From JAAYZQ01 sp034428935 (GTDB lineage Bacteria > Chloroflexota > Anaerolineae > JAAYZQ01): a stretch of 18,622 nucleotides of DNA. The stretch spans positions 1-18,622 of the forward strand of contig DAOUHB010000100.1 of the NCBI GenBank assembly GCA_034428935.1, read 5' to 3'. Shown piece after piece: positions 11,700 to 17,052 of the stretch; within the stretch, counting starts at the first letter, position 1, and every line of letters starts with the position of its first letter. A program made the translations under genes and the position numbers. Under the pieces are notes generated by a model. It saw only the letters and a program-made list of their open reading frames with translations. It was not told where the DNA came from and did not search any database.

Positions 11700-12332
11700 A
11701 TGGCAGAGCGGATCCTGATTGTCAAGGTAGTGAGGACCACGGCGACCCAGGCGGATCTTTACGGCGCCCGGCACAAGTACAAAGATTTGACCCTGTTTAA
11801 CGTGGCAGAGCTGGCAACCGTGGGGATTGACCCCGCCGGCCTGGCCATCGGAGAGGAAACCCCGGCCCGGTTTTGGGCCATCTATGAGCTGAGCGACAAG
11901 CTGAACAGGGCGGGCCGGCCCTACAAGGATATTCTCGCCTTGGAACCTATGGACACGCCGGCGACCTCGACAAGCGCGGCCGTGGGCGATCCGGCGATCC
12001 TGGCAGAGCTGCGGGCTATTCGGGCGCTGCTGGCCGTCCTGGTCGAAGCCCAGGGGCTGGCCCTGCCCGACCTCGAAGAGCAGGACCCCGACCCCGGCGA
12101 GAATGGCGACGGCAACGGGCCGGCCGGCAACGAGGACCCCCCCGGCGCCGAACCGCCGGGACGGTGCGGCGAGCTGGCCCGGGCTTTCCCTCGATACGGC
12201 GACGGCACGCCGGTTTCCGACAACCCGGCGGAGCTGGCAGCCTACAACGCCCATCTTGAGCAGGTGGGGCAGCCCCCGGCGAGCCTGGGCGCCCTGCGAG
12301 CGTGGGCCAGGACCCGGAACGGCAAGCATTAA
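11700..12332 (+). CDS. Possible OB-fold, single-strand-DNA-binding-like protein
   Basis: This is a 210-residue protein. I chose ATG 11700 for its ribosome site (GAGAGAGAGG). The long upstream extension overlaps the SWIM gene and is low-complexity. Residues 1-85 have a beta-rich pattern (RILIVKVVRTTATQADLYG, YKDLTLFN, ARFWAIYELSDKLNRAGRPYKDILALEP) that resembles SSB-like OB folds, including the closing N-x-x-G-x-x-YKD phrase. Residues 95-120 are a helix (ILAELRAIRALLAVLVEAQ). A Gly/Asp/Glu/Pro-rich acidic linker (122-153) follows, as in SSB tails, then a further helical C-terminus to 210. The SSB-like assignment is inference from pattern and from the replication context. Confidence 0.6.
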   Translation: MAERILIVKVVRTTATQADLYGARHKYKDLTLFNVAELATVGIDPAGLAIGEETPARFWAIYELSDKLNRAGRPYKDILALEPMDTPATSTSAAVGDPAILAELRAIRALLAVLVEAQGLALPDLEEQDPDPGENGDGNGPAGNEDPPGAEPPGRCGELARAFPRYGDGTPVSDNPAELAAYNAHLEQVGQPPASLGALRAWARTRNGKH

Positions 12333-12334
12333 TA

Positions 12335-12357
12335 ACCCTCAATATTGACCCTCAATA
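12335..12357. repeat. Direct repeat ACCCTCAATA x2
   Basis: ACCCTCAATA occurs at 12335-12344 and 12348-12357 (13-base period), starting within the tandem stop codons of the preceding gene. It opens a 176-base gap filled with repeat units. Confidence 0.45.
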
Positions 12358-12388
12358 GTGGCAGCCCTGGGCGCCGGCCCGGGGCTGC

Positions 12389-12422
12389 CTTGTGTAGCCG
12401 GCGACCAGGTGAACGGCACAAG
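12389..12422. repeat. CTTGTG-N22-CACAAG repeat unit 3
   Basis: CTTGTG (12389-12394) and CACAAG (12417-12422), 34 bases in all, followed by ACGGCC. It is non-coding. Confidence 0.65.
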
Positions 12423-12465
12423 ACGGCCCTCGATGTGGGGCAGCCCGGCCCCGGGCCGTCTTGTG
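12417..12465. repeat. 13-bp perfect inverted repeat joining units 3 and 8
   Basis: CACAAGACGGCCC (12417-12429) and GGGCCGTCTTGTG (12453-12465) are exact reverse complements with a 23-base loop. The two arms are the right ends of two oppositely oriented repeat units. The conserved ACG flank takes part in the stem. Confidence 0.65.
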
Positions 12466-12492
12466 TACTCGCCGGCGCCGGCGTTTTACAAG
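12460..12492 (-). repeat. CTTGTG/CACAAG repeat unit 8, inverted orientation, imperfect
   Basis: Read on the minus strand it has CTTGT, a centre, then CACAAGACGGCCC. It is one base shorter than the other units and has lost one arm base. It ends just before the ribosome site of the gene at 12509. Confidence 0.5.
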
Positions 12493-12508
12493 AAAGGGGG
12501 CGGCGGCG

Positions 12509-12886
12509 GTGGATCGTTTTGAACTGGAGGGGGTGACTTACTACCAACAGCGGCGCAAGTGTGGCAAGGCGACTTGCCAGGTTTGCCAGGTGGGCCAGGG
12601 ACACGGCCCCTACTGGTACAGCCGAAACCAGGGAAGCGGCCGGGTGGCCTACATCGGCCGCGAGCTGCCCCACGAGGTGGCAGAGGCCAGGCGATACCAT
12701 GATACCCTGCTGGGCGCAATGGTGGCAGAGCGGCGCCGGCTGCTGGCCCTGGTCGACGCCCTGGGCCGGCTGATTGGCAACAAGCCTCTAAAGCCCGGGG
12801 ACCGTGAGGCCCTGGCCGGCCTGGGATACGGGGCGGCCCTTGTGTCGGAGCCGGCCGACGGCGGGACACAAGACGGCGAGCAATGA
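12509..12886 (+). CDS. DUF6788-like small protein with CxxC
   Basis: This is a 125-residue protein. GTG 12509 follows AAAGGGGG. The conserved N-terminal phrase is FELEGVTYYQQRRKCGKATCQVC, then GHGPYWYSRNQGSGRVAYIGRELP, matching the pattern (Y-x-CGK-x-x-C-x-x-C, GPYWY, YIGR) of a family of uncharacterised proteins found in mobile elements. I remember it as DUF6788. A long helix follows (VAEARRYHDTLLGAMVAERRRLLALVDALGRL). The last 16 residues (SEPADGGTQDGEQ) are encoded by repeat unit 4. Repeat units flank the gene closely on both sides, giving it a cassette-like look. The smaller relative at 9312 shares the core. Function is unknown. Confidence 0.7.
   Translation: MDRFELEGVTYYQQRRKCGKATCQVCQVGQGHGPYWYSRNQGSGRVAYIGRELPHEVAEARRYHDTLLGAMVAERRRLLALVDALGRLIGNKPLKPGDREALAGLGYGAALVSEPADGGTQDGEQ
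12839..12872. repeat. CTTGTG-N22-CACAAG repeat unit 4, at the end of a gene
   Basis: CTTGTGT (12839-12845) and ACACAAG (12866-12872) frame a 20-base GC-rich centre, followed by ACGGC. It forms the last codons of the gene ending at 12886. Confidence 0.65.
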
Positions 12887-12892
12887 GGGTAT

Positions 12893-12933
12893 CTTGTGCG
12901 CGGCGACGTGGATCCGGGCGGGCGGTACACAAG
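12893..12933. repeat. CTTGTG/CACAAG repeat unit 5, longer centre
   Basis: TCTTGTG and CACAAGA pair, but the centre is 7 bases longer than in the other units. It is followed by ACGCCGGCG and begins 6 bases after the stop at 12886. Confidence 0.6.
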
Positions 12934-12951
12934 ACGCCGGCGAACGGCGGG

Positions 12952-12986
12952 CGACCCCCGCCCACCAGGTGGGCGACCCCGACGAA
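12952..12986. repeat. GCCCACC-A-GGTGGGC palindrome flanked by GCGACCCC repeats
   Basis: The 15-bp odd-centred palindrome at about 12960-12974 is bordered by similar GCGACCCC words on both sides. It is the most complete copy of the CCACC-A-GGTGG motif also present near 1888, 9280 and 14009. Confidence 0.5.
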
Positions 12987-13009
12987 AGGGCGGCCGGGTG
13001 AGCGGCTGC

Positions 13010-13043
13010 CTTGTGTGCGGCCGGTGGCCAGCTCGGACACAAG
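13010..13043. repeat. CTTGTG-N22-CACAAG repeat unit 6
   Basis: CTTGTGT (13010-13016) and ACACAAG (13037-13043) have the constant 20-base centre, which includes GGCCAGCTCG as in units 2 and 7. It lies in the 222-base gap before the gene at 13109. Confidence 0.65.
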
Positions 13044-13108
13044 ACCGGGGCGGGGGTGGCCGAGCTGCTGCCCCTGCCCACCGGGAAAGAGAGGATAGGA
13101 CAAGGACA

Positions 13109-13669
13109 ATGGGCAAGACACAGATCAACTTTCGTGCATCGGACCTCACGCGGGAACAACTGGACTGGCTGCAAGGGCGGTGGGGGGCTTCCCAAACTGA
13201 AACCGTGACGGTGGCCATTGACCGGGTATACCAGGCAGAGCGGGCCGGGCAGGACCTTCCCGACGCCGGACCATCGCGCTTGTCCTGCGCGACAGCGTCA
13301 GGAGGACGGTGCGACGGCCAGGACCTGGACGCCGGCGGCGAGCTGCCCGGACAGGCAGAGGCCCGGGCGGCCGCGGGTGATAGCTGGGACGTCCAAACAT
13401 TCCTGGCCAACAAGTGGCGTATCGACGATACAGGCGCCCCCCTCTATGCTCTGCTGAGTGACGCGGCCCTGGCCGTGGTGAGCCTGCCCAGCTCGCGGGA
13501 TCGTGACGCGGGCGCGGCCCATCTGGCCCACGAGCTGGTGGCCCTGGGCAGGGGCGCCGGCCTGACCCTGGACGATCTGCGCGACCTGGGGGAGCGGCTG
13601 CAAAACGAGCTGATAGCCGCCATTGTGCAAGAGGCAGTGGCCAGCTCGCCGGCGGCCGTGGCCGGGTAG
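13109..13669 (+). CDS. Ribbon-helix-helix protein with helical C-terminal domain
   Basis: This is a 186-residue protein. I chose ATG 13109 (AGGATAGGACAAGG upstream); the long in-frame extension from 12896 crosses repeat units and is not protein-like. Residues 1-42 fit a ribbon-helix-helix: strand TQINFRASDL, helix TREQLDWLQGRWG, turn ASQTE, helix TVTVAIDRVYQAE. This form (INFRAs...T-E-x-x-x-x-AIDR) is common in plasmid- and ICE-borne regulators. A low-complexity linker (50-90) follows, then a helical domain (QTFLANKWRIDD, LYALLSDAALAVVSL, HLAHELVALGRGAGL, LDDLRDLGERLQNELIAAIV). It is probably a DNA-binding regulator or partition accessory protein; the site is unknown. Confidence 0.72.
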   Translation: MGKTQINFRASDLTREQLDWLQGRWGASQTETVTVAIDRVYQAERAGQDLPDAGPSRLSCATASGGRCDGQDLDAGGELPGQAEARAAAGDSWDVQTFLANKWRIDDTGAPLYALLSDAALAVVSLPSSRDRDAGAAHLAHELVALGRGAGLTLDDLRDLGERLQNELIAAIVQEAVASSPAAVAG

Positions 13670-13728
13670 GACCGCCCCAGGGGCCTTCAAACTACCATCA
13701 AAATACCCTCACGTTACCATCATGCCCG

Positions 13729-13779
13729 GGGCAGCCTGCCAGGTGGGGGGGGCTGCCCTGGTCCTGGTCCTGGTCCTGG
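13729..13779. repeat. 8-bp hairpin followed by tandem CCTGGT hexamers
   Basis: GGGCAGCC (13729-13736) pairs with GGCTGCCC (13751-13758) across a 14-base loop. Directly after come three CCTGGT units and a fourth CCTGG. It could be a terminator without U tract for the RHH gene that ends at 13669. Confidence 0.45.
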
Positions 13780-14062
13780 AAAGCCGGCAAATGTGGGCCT
13801 TTTCTTGGCTGCTTTCCTGCTGGCCAGGGGGCGGCGAGCTGCCCAGGATGGGTGCAACGAGGGGCAGAAACCGGGCGGGACAGGCAGAAGGGGAAAGGGG
13901 GTGCAAATCTCTAGCGCCTCTTCCGGCGGAGACCGGCGCGGTAACACTGTGCACACGGCCGCGAATTAGGTATAAGGGGGGGACCCCCTGCAGGCGGGGA
14001 CCTCGACGCCCACCAGGTGGCCGCACAAATCGCCGGCGCCGGGAACCTTTGCCCCCGCCGGC

Positions 14063-14096
14063 CTTGTGCGGCCTGACCAGCTCGAGCCGGCACAAG
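14063..14096. repeat. CTTGTG-N22-CACAAG repeat unit 7
   Basis: CTTGTGC (14063-14069) and GCACAAG (14090-14096), 20-base centre with CCAGCTCGAG, followed by ACGCCGGCG. Its right arm is the first element of composite block copy 2. Confidence 0.65.
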
Positions 14097-14165
14097 ACGC
14101 CGGCGGCGCCCGGCCCTCAACCTTTACGCGCGTAATAGCCCGCGCGTAATGTTTCCGGGGAAACA
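14091..14165. repeat. Composite repeat block, copy 2
   Basis: CACAAGACGCCGGCG (14091-14105), CCTTTACGCGCGTAATAG with palindrome TTACGCGCGTAA (14124-14135), an extra CGCGCGTAAT (14141-14150) and TGTTTCCGGGGAAACA (14150-14165), one mismatch from a perfect palindrome. It has the same order as at 4987-5065. Confidence 0.7.
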
Positions 14166-14191
14166 TCGGCCCGATCGGCCCGGTTGGGGGC

Positions 14192-14219
14192 TTGACACCC
14201 GGGGAAACCGTGGTATAAT
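14192..14219 (+). promoter_or_regulatory. Consensus promoter (TTGACA N16 TATAAT) of the excisionase-like gene
   Basis: TTGACA (14192-14197) and TATAAT (14214-14219) are both perfect, with a 16-base spacer. It lies about 30 bases before the start at 14250 and close behind the Noc-like palindrome at 14150. Confidence 0.88.
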
Positions 14220-14220
14220 A

Positions 14221-14234
14221 TCGGGTATACCCGA
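14221..14234. promoter_or_regulatory. Palindrome TCGGGTATACCCGA over the transcription start (operator)
   Basis: This is a perfect 14-bp palindrome two bases after the -10 box, covering the expected start. It is the partner of TCGGATATATCCGA at 5586. Autoregulation by the HTH protein encoded next is plausible. Confidence 0.7.
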
Positions 14235-14249
14235 TGATAGGGGGAAGGG

Positions 14250-14456
14250 ATGGACAGACCTTTGACGGCGCCCGAAGCCGCCGAGCTGCTGGGCTATCAT
14301 CAAGACCATTTGCGCCGGCTGCTGAAAGCCGGGACAGTGAAGGGTGAGCAAGTAAGCGGCCGGTGGCTGATACCCCGTCAAGAGGTGGAACGTATCAAGG
14401 GCCTGCAGGGACCCGGCGGCAGGCTGCCCCGGTCCCCAGGGGAAGCGGAACCTTGA
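14250..14456 (+). CDS. Excisionase-family helix-turn-helix protein
   Basis: This is a 68-residue protein. ATG 14250 follows AGGGGGAAGG. The sequence LTAPEAAELLGYHQDHLRRLLKAGTVKGEQVSGRWLIPRQEVERI is a nearly textbook MerR-like/HTH_17 excisionase domain: helix, turn, recognition helix with HLRRLL, then the wing G-x-W-L-I-P. It has no effector domain. The gene is short, expressed from a consensus promoter with a palindromic operator on the start. Such proteins act either as recombination directionality factors for an integrase or as small repressors. With the integrase 11 kb away, the repressor role and the excision role are both open. Confidence 0.8.
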   Translation: MDRPLTAPEAAELLGYHQDHLRRLLKAGTVKGEQVSGRWLIPRQEVERIKGLQGPGGRLPRSPGEAEP

Positions 14457-14512
14457 GAAAATGAGAGCGGGCCGGCCTGGTGCGCGAACACCAAGCCGAC
14501 CCTGACCGATCC

Positions 14513-14584
14513 ACTGGTGGGCCAGTGGAACGGCTACGCCGATTATACCATAACCGGCCTAAGCTGAGCAACCGGCCCACCAGT
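14513..14584. repeat. 11-bp perfect inverted repeat upstream of the homing endonuclease
   Basis: ACTGGTGGGCC (14513-14523) and GGCCCACCAGT (14574-14584) are exact complements around a 50-base interior. The interior contains a repeated AACCGGCC and a minus-strand -10 box. A smaller hairpin (GGTG/CACC) lies just before at 14479. The block could mark the edge of the inserted endonuclease unit. Confidence 0.5.
14542..14550 (-). promoter_or_regulatory. Possible minus-strand extended -10 promoter
   Basis: On the minus strand TGGTATAAT is a perfect extended -10 (TGN-TATAAT). A -35 is weak (TTGCTC at 18 bases). No protein gene lies downstream on that strand, so a product would be an antisense RNA to the excisionase-like gene. 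Confidence 0.35.
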
Positions 14585-14640
14585 AGGGGATAACCTCGAC
14601 GGGTGGGCCGTCTGCTTTTGGAAGAAAAGGAGTAGGCCGG

Positions 14641-15321
14641 GTGTATATCTATGCTTTGTTGGAACCAAGCACCGGGGCAGTAAGGTATATCGGCGCGTCA
14701 AGCGATCCTGAAAGGCGCCTTTGGGAACACAGATGCCATTGCAAAAGAGGCCGAACCTACCGCGACAACTGGCTAAGAGCCCTGATAGCTACTGGTGAAC
14801 AGCCGATCTTGGCGATTCTGGAAAGGGTAGATACTGCTGATTGGCAGAGCCGCGAGCGGTTTTGGATCTCTAAAATGCGAGAGATAGGAGAACCTCTGGT
14901 CAACCTTACTGAGGGGGGGGAAGGTTTGTCTAACCCATCGGAGCAAACCAGGGACAAGCTAAGAAGGGCAAGGCTTGGCCACGTGCATACAGAAGAGGCA
15001 AAAGAAAAAATGAGATTGGCCGCCCTGGGCAATCAGCGTTGGCAAGGCAGGAAACACTCTGAAGAGACAAAGCAAAAGATAGGGCAGGCAAGCCGCGGGC
15101 GCAAATGGTCCCCTGAAGCAAGGATGCGATATGCCAACAGGAACGGTGACGGGATCCGCGCACGCAACCTCGAAAGGGCAAGGTTATCAGATACGCAAGT
15201 GCGTGAGATCCGAGCCCTCCAAGGTAAATTGACCTATGCTGAGATAGCCCGTCTCTATGGCATATCGAAGCGCATGGTTGGTTGTGTTGTGAATCGTGAG
15301 AGCTACAAGCATGTTGACTGA
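14641..15321 (+). CDS. GIY-YIG homing endonuclease with NUMOD repeats
   Basis: This is a 226-residue protein. GTG 14641 follows AAAAGGAG. The GIY-YIG nuclease domain covers 1-95: YIYALLEPSTGAVRYIG holds the two tyrosine motifs, DPERRLWEH the catalytic Arg, and LVNLTEGGEG the metal-binding end. From 97 to 165 there are three NUMOD3-type DNA-binding repeats (SEQTRDKLRRARLG, TEEAKEKMRLAALG, SEETKQKIGQASRGRKWSPE). Residues 181-226 (LSDTQVREIRALQGKLTYAEIARLYGISKRMVG...ESYKHV) form the C-terminal HTH typical of these enzymes. Base composition is visibly lower in GC than its neighbours, a sign of recent transfer. It interrupts no recognisable gene, so it appears free-standing. Expected activity is site-specific DNA cleavage favouring its own spread. 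Confidence 0.92.
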   Translation: MYIYALLEPSTGAVRYIGASSDPERRLWEHRCHCKRGRTYRDNWLRALIATGEQPILAILERVDTADWQSRERFWISKMREIGEPLVNLTEGGEGLSNPSEQTRDKLRRARLGHVHTEEAKEKMRLAALGNQRWQGRKHSEETKQKIGQASRGRKWSPEARMRYANRNGDGIRARNLERARLSDTQVREIRALQGKLTYAEIARLYGISKRMVGCVVNRESYKHVD

Positions 15322-15336
15322 AAAGGGGGTGCAACT

Positions 15337-16320
15337 ATGAACGTGGGTCTTGACGTGGGCTATTCGGCCGTCAAAGCGGTGGCCGGCCCTGACCGGGCGG
15401 TGAGCTTTCCCAGCGTGAGCGGCACGCCGGAACGGGCGCGGTTTTCGGTCAACGGCGCGGGTAGTGGTGATATTCTCTTGGAGCTGCCCGGGCAGGGTAC
15501 ATACCTGGTAGGGGAGGGGGCCATAACTCAAAGCCGTTTCCTCGACAGGCGAGAGGACCGGGGATGGATCGAAAGCGAGGGGTATTATCGCCTGGTCCTG
15601 GCCGCCTTTACAGAGCTGAGCACGGCGACACAGGCGGATCTGCTGGTAGTGACCGGCCTGCCGGTGGCGTTTTACGCGGCCGATAAGGACGGGCTGCGCG
15701 ACCTCTTGTTGAGGACCCACAAGGCCGGCCGCGAGGGGCGCCGGGCGCAATCCTTCCGGGTGACTGACTGCCGGGTGATACCCCAGCCTTTCGGTGCCCT
15801 CTTGAGTGAGGCCCTTGACAACCGCGGCAAGGTGGCGGATCCCCAGCTCGCCAAAGGGGCGGTTGGGGTGATCGACGTGGGCGGCAAGACAACGAACTTG
15901 CTTTCGGTCAACCGGCTGGCCGAAATCAGCCGGGAAACGGCAAGCGTGAGCGTGGGCGCCTGGGACGTGGCCCGGGCCGTGAGGGACCATCTGTCAACGG
16001 CCTGCCCTGACCTCGACCTGAGAGACCACGAGGTGATCCGGGCCATCCAGGCGCGGCGCGTGCGTTACTTTGGGGATCCTGTCGACCTGGGGGACGTGAT
16101 AGACCGGACCCTTGAGCCTATGGCAGAGCAGGTGATAGCCCAGGCGAGCCAGCTATGGAACGGCGCGGCCGGGCTTGACGCGATCCTGGTGGCCGGCGGC
16201 GGCGCCCTCTTGCTTGGCCCCTACATCGGCCGGCGTTACCGGCACGCCCGGACGGTGGCCGATCCCGTCTTTGCAAACGCCCTGGGGTACTGGCGCTTTG
16301 CCCAAATGATCGGGGGCTGA
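15337..16320 (+). CDS. ParM/StbA-like actin-family partition ATPase
   Basis: This 327-residue protein is expected to form filaments that push or pull plasmid copies apart. ATG 15337 follows AAAAGGGGGTG. The actin-fold motifs are in order: phosphate-1 GLDVGYSAVKAV (4-15), connect segment VVTGLPVAFY (104-113), phosphate-2 GVIDVGGKTTNLL (177-189) and the adenosine motif ILVAGGGALLLGPYI (283-297). Length fits ParM and Alp proteins of plasmids. A ParR-like gene begins one base after its stop, the usual type II partition operon, and a repeat-flanked promoter that looks like a centromere lies 0.6 kb downstream. Alternatives are Alp-type filament proteins of phages. Confidence 0.9.
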   Translation: MNVGLDVGYSAVKAVAGPDRAVSFPSVSGTPERARFSVNGAGSGDILLELPGQGTYLVGEGAITQSRFLDRREDRGWIESEGYYRLVLAAFTELSTATQADLLVVTGLPVAFYAADKDGLRDLLLRTHKAGREGRRAQSFRVTDCRVIPQPFGALLSEALDNRGKVADPQLAKGAVGVIDVGGKTTNLLSVNRLAEISRETASVSVGAWDVARAVRDHLSTACPDLDLRDHEVIRAIQARRVRYFGDPVDLGDVIDRTLEPMAEQVIAQASQLWNGAAGLDAILVAGGGALLLGPYIGRRYRHARTVADPVFANALGYWRFAQMIGG

Positions 16321-16321
16321 C

Positions 16322-16630
16322 GTGGCAACGGTGACGATCTCTTTCAGCCTGGACGCCCAACGGGACCGGCACTTGATCCGGTACCTGGAGGGGCTGCCCA
16401 AGGGCGAAAAGAGCAAGGCGGTCCGGGATGCCCTCGAAGCCCATGTAAAGGGCGGCGGGGTGAGCCTGGCTGACGTCTACGCCCTTCTTAAGCAGGTGGA
16501 TCGGAAGGTGGGCCAGGGTGGCGGCTTTGTCCTGGTGCCCGCCGGCGCGGTGGCCGGCGCGGGCCAGGCGGAGCCCGACGATCTCGAGCTGGCGGCCGCC
16601 CTGGACAACCTGGGCAGCCTGGGCTTGTAG
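16322..16630 (+). CDS. ParR-like adaptor protein
   Basis: This is a 102-residue protein. GTG 16322 starts one base after the ParM-like stop. Residues 1-42 (ATVTISFSLDAQRDRHLIRYLEGLPKGEKSKAVRDALEAHV) match the ribbon-helix-helix N-terminus of ParR/StbB-type proteins: strand, helix with RHLIRYLEGL, then S-K-A-V-R-D-A-L helix. The C-terminal half is variable and Gly/Ala-rich, ending in an acidic helix (DDLELAAALDNLGSLGL), as expected for the part that contacts the filament end. Role: bind centromere repeats, cap ParM filaments and repress the operon. Assignment rests on sequence pattern plus position. Confidence 0.8.
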   Translation: MATVTISFSLDAQRDRHLIRYLEGLPKGEKSKAVRDALEAHVKGGGVSLADVYALLKQVDRKVGQGGGFVLVPAGAVAGAGQAEPDDLELAAALDNLGSLGL

Positions 16631-16647
16631 GTGGGGGGGGTGCCAGG

Positions 16648-16902
16648 GTGAGCGGCGAGCGGTGCCAGCGGTGCGCGGCCCTCGAGCGGGAGCTTGACAG
16701 GATGAGGCGCGACCTCCAGGAAGCAGAGGACAAGATCGACCTGCTAGAGCGGGCGATAGAGCGTGTTGTTAACCTGTGCCTGGACGTGATGAACCGCGCG
16801 GCGCCCATCCTGAGCAGGCGGAGCGGTGTACCCCGGGGCTTCTGGTCAAGGGTGAAAGGCCGGGTGGACGTGGCCGAGCTGGTCCTTAAGGCGCTGGGGT
16901 AG
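16648..16902 (+). CDS. Small coiled-coil protein, third gene of the partition operon
   Basis: This is an 84-residue protein. GTG 16648 follows GTGGGGGGGG with a rather long spacing. It opens with CQRC, then a heptad-patterned helix (ALERELDRMRRDLQEAEDKIDLLERAIERVVNLCLDV) of about 40 residues, and ends in a basic helical tail (WSRVKGRVDVAELVLKAL). It is in line with the ParM/ParR pair (17-base gap). Its stop codon touches the first 37-bp repeat. A role as partition accessory or linker to the translocase is possible, but there is no family evidence. Confidence 0.62.
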   Translation: MSGERCQRCAALERELDRMRRDLQEAEDKIDLLERAIERVVNLCLDVMNRAAPILSRRSGVPRGFWSRVKGRVDVAELVLKALG

Positions 16903-17011
16903 GTGGAAAACCCTGGTAAGAAACCCTGGCAGAAAACCTGATATAATAGGTTGGAATGTTACACACCATCGGAGGGTGGAAAACCCTGGTAAGAAACCCT
17001 GGCAGAAAACC
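16902..17011. repeat. Two 37-bp direct repeats flanking a promoter: candidate parC-type centromere
   Basis: The same 37-base sequence occurs at 16902-16938 and 16975-17011 (period 73). Each copy is made of shorter iterons with core AAACCCTGG, followed by a partial AAAACC. Between the copies lies a -10 box (16942-16947). Iteron arrays on both sides of a promoter is the layout of parC in plasmid R1, where ParR binds and represses. Here the array is downstream of the parM/parR-like genes and in front of the translocase gene. Confidence 0.78.
16939..16947 (+). promoter_or_regulatory. Extended -10 promoter between the 37-bp repeats
   Basis: TGATATAAT is a perfect extended -10 (TGN-TATAAT). No -35 hexamer is recognisable because the upstream bases belong to the repeat. 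It would transcribe the FtsK/HerA-like gene from about 16953, with the second repeat in the leader. Confidence 0.7.
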
Positions 17012-17052
17012 CAAAAGGGGTATTTCCCGGCGTAACGGTTGGAGGTGGTAAC

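Larger units (their letters stand above)
13670..14191. other. Non-coding region with hairpin, hexamer repeats and composite block
   Basis: I see no supported gene. It contains a GGGCAGCC/GGCTGCCC hairpin (13729-13758), four tandem CCTGG(T) units (13757-13779), a CCACCAGGTGG motif near 14009, repeat unit 7 (14063-14096) and composite block copy 2 (14091-14165). Confidence 0.5.

Noticed and set aside
2125..15497. GGGCAGGG words as possible polar guide sequences (KOPS-like) for the FtsK-like protein
   Set aside because: By eye the word occurs about equally often on both strands, so there is no polarity to support the idea.
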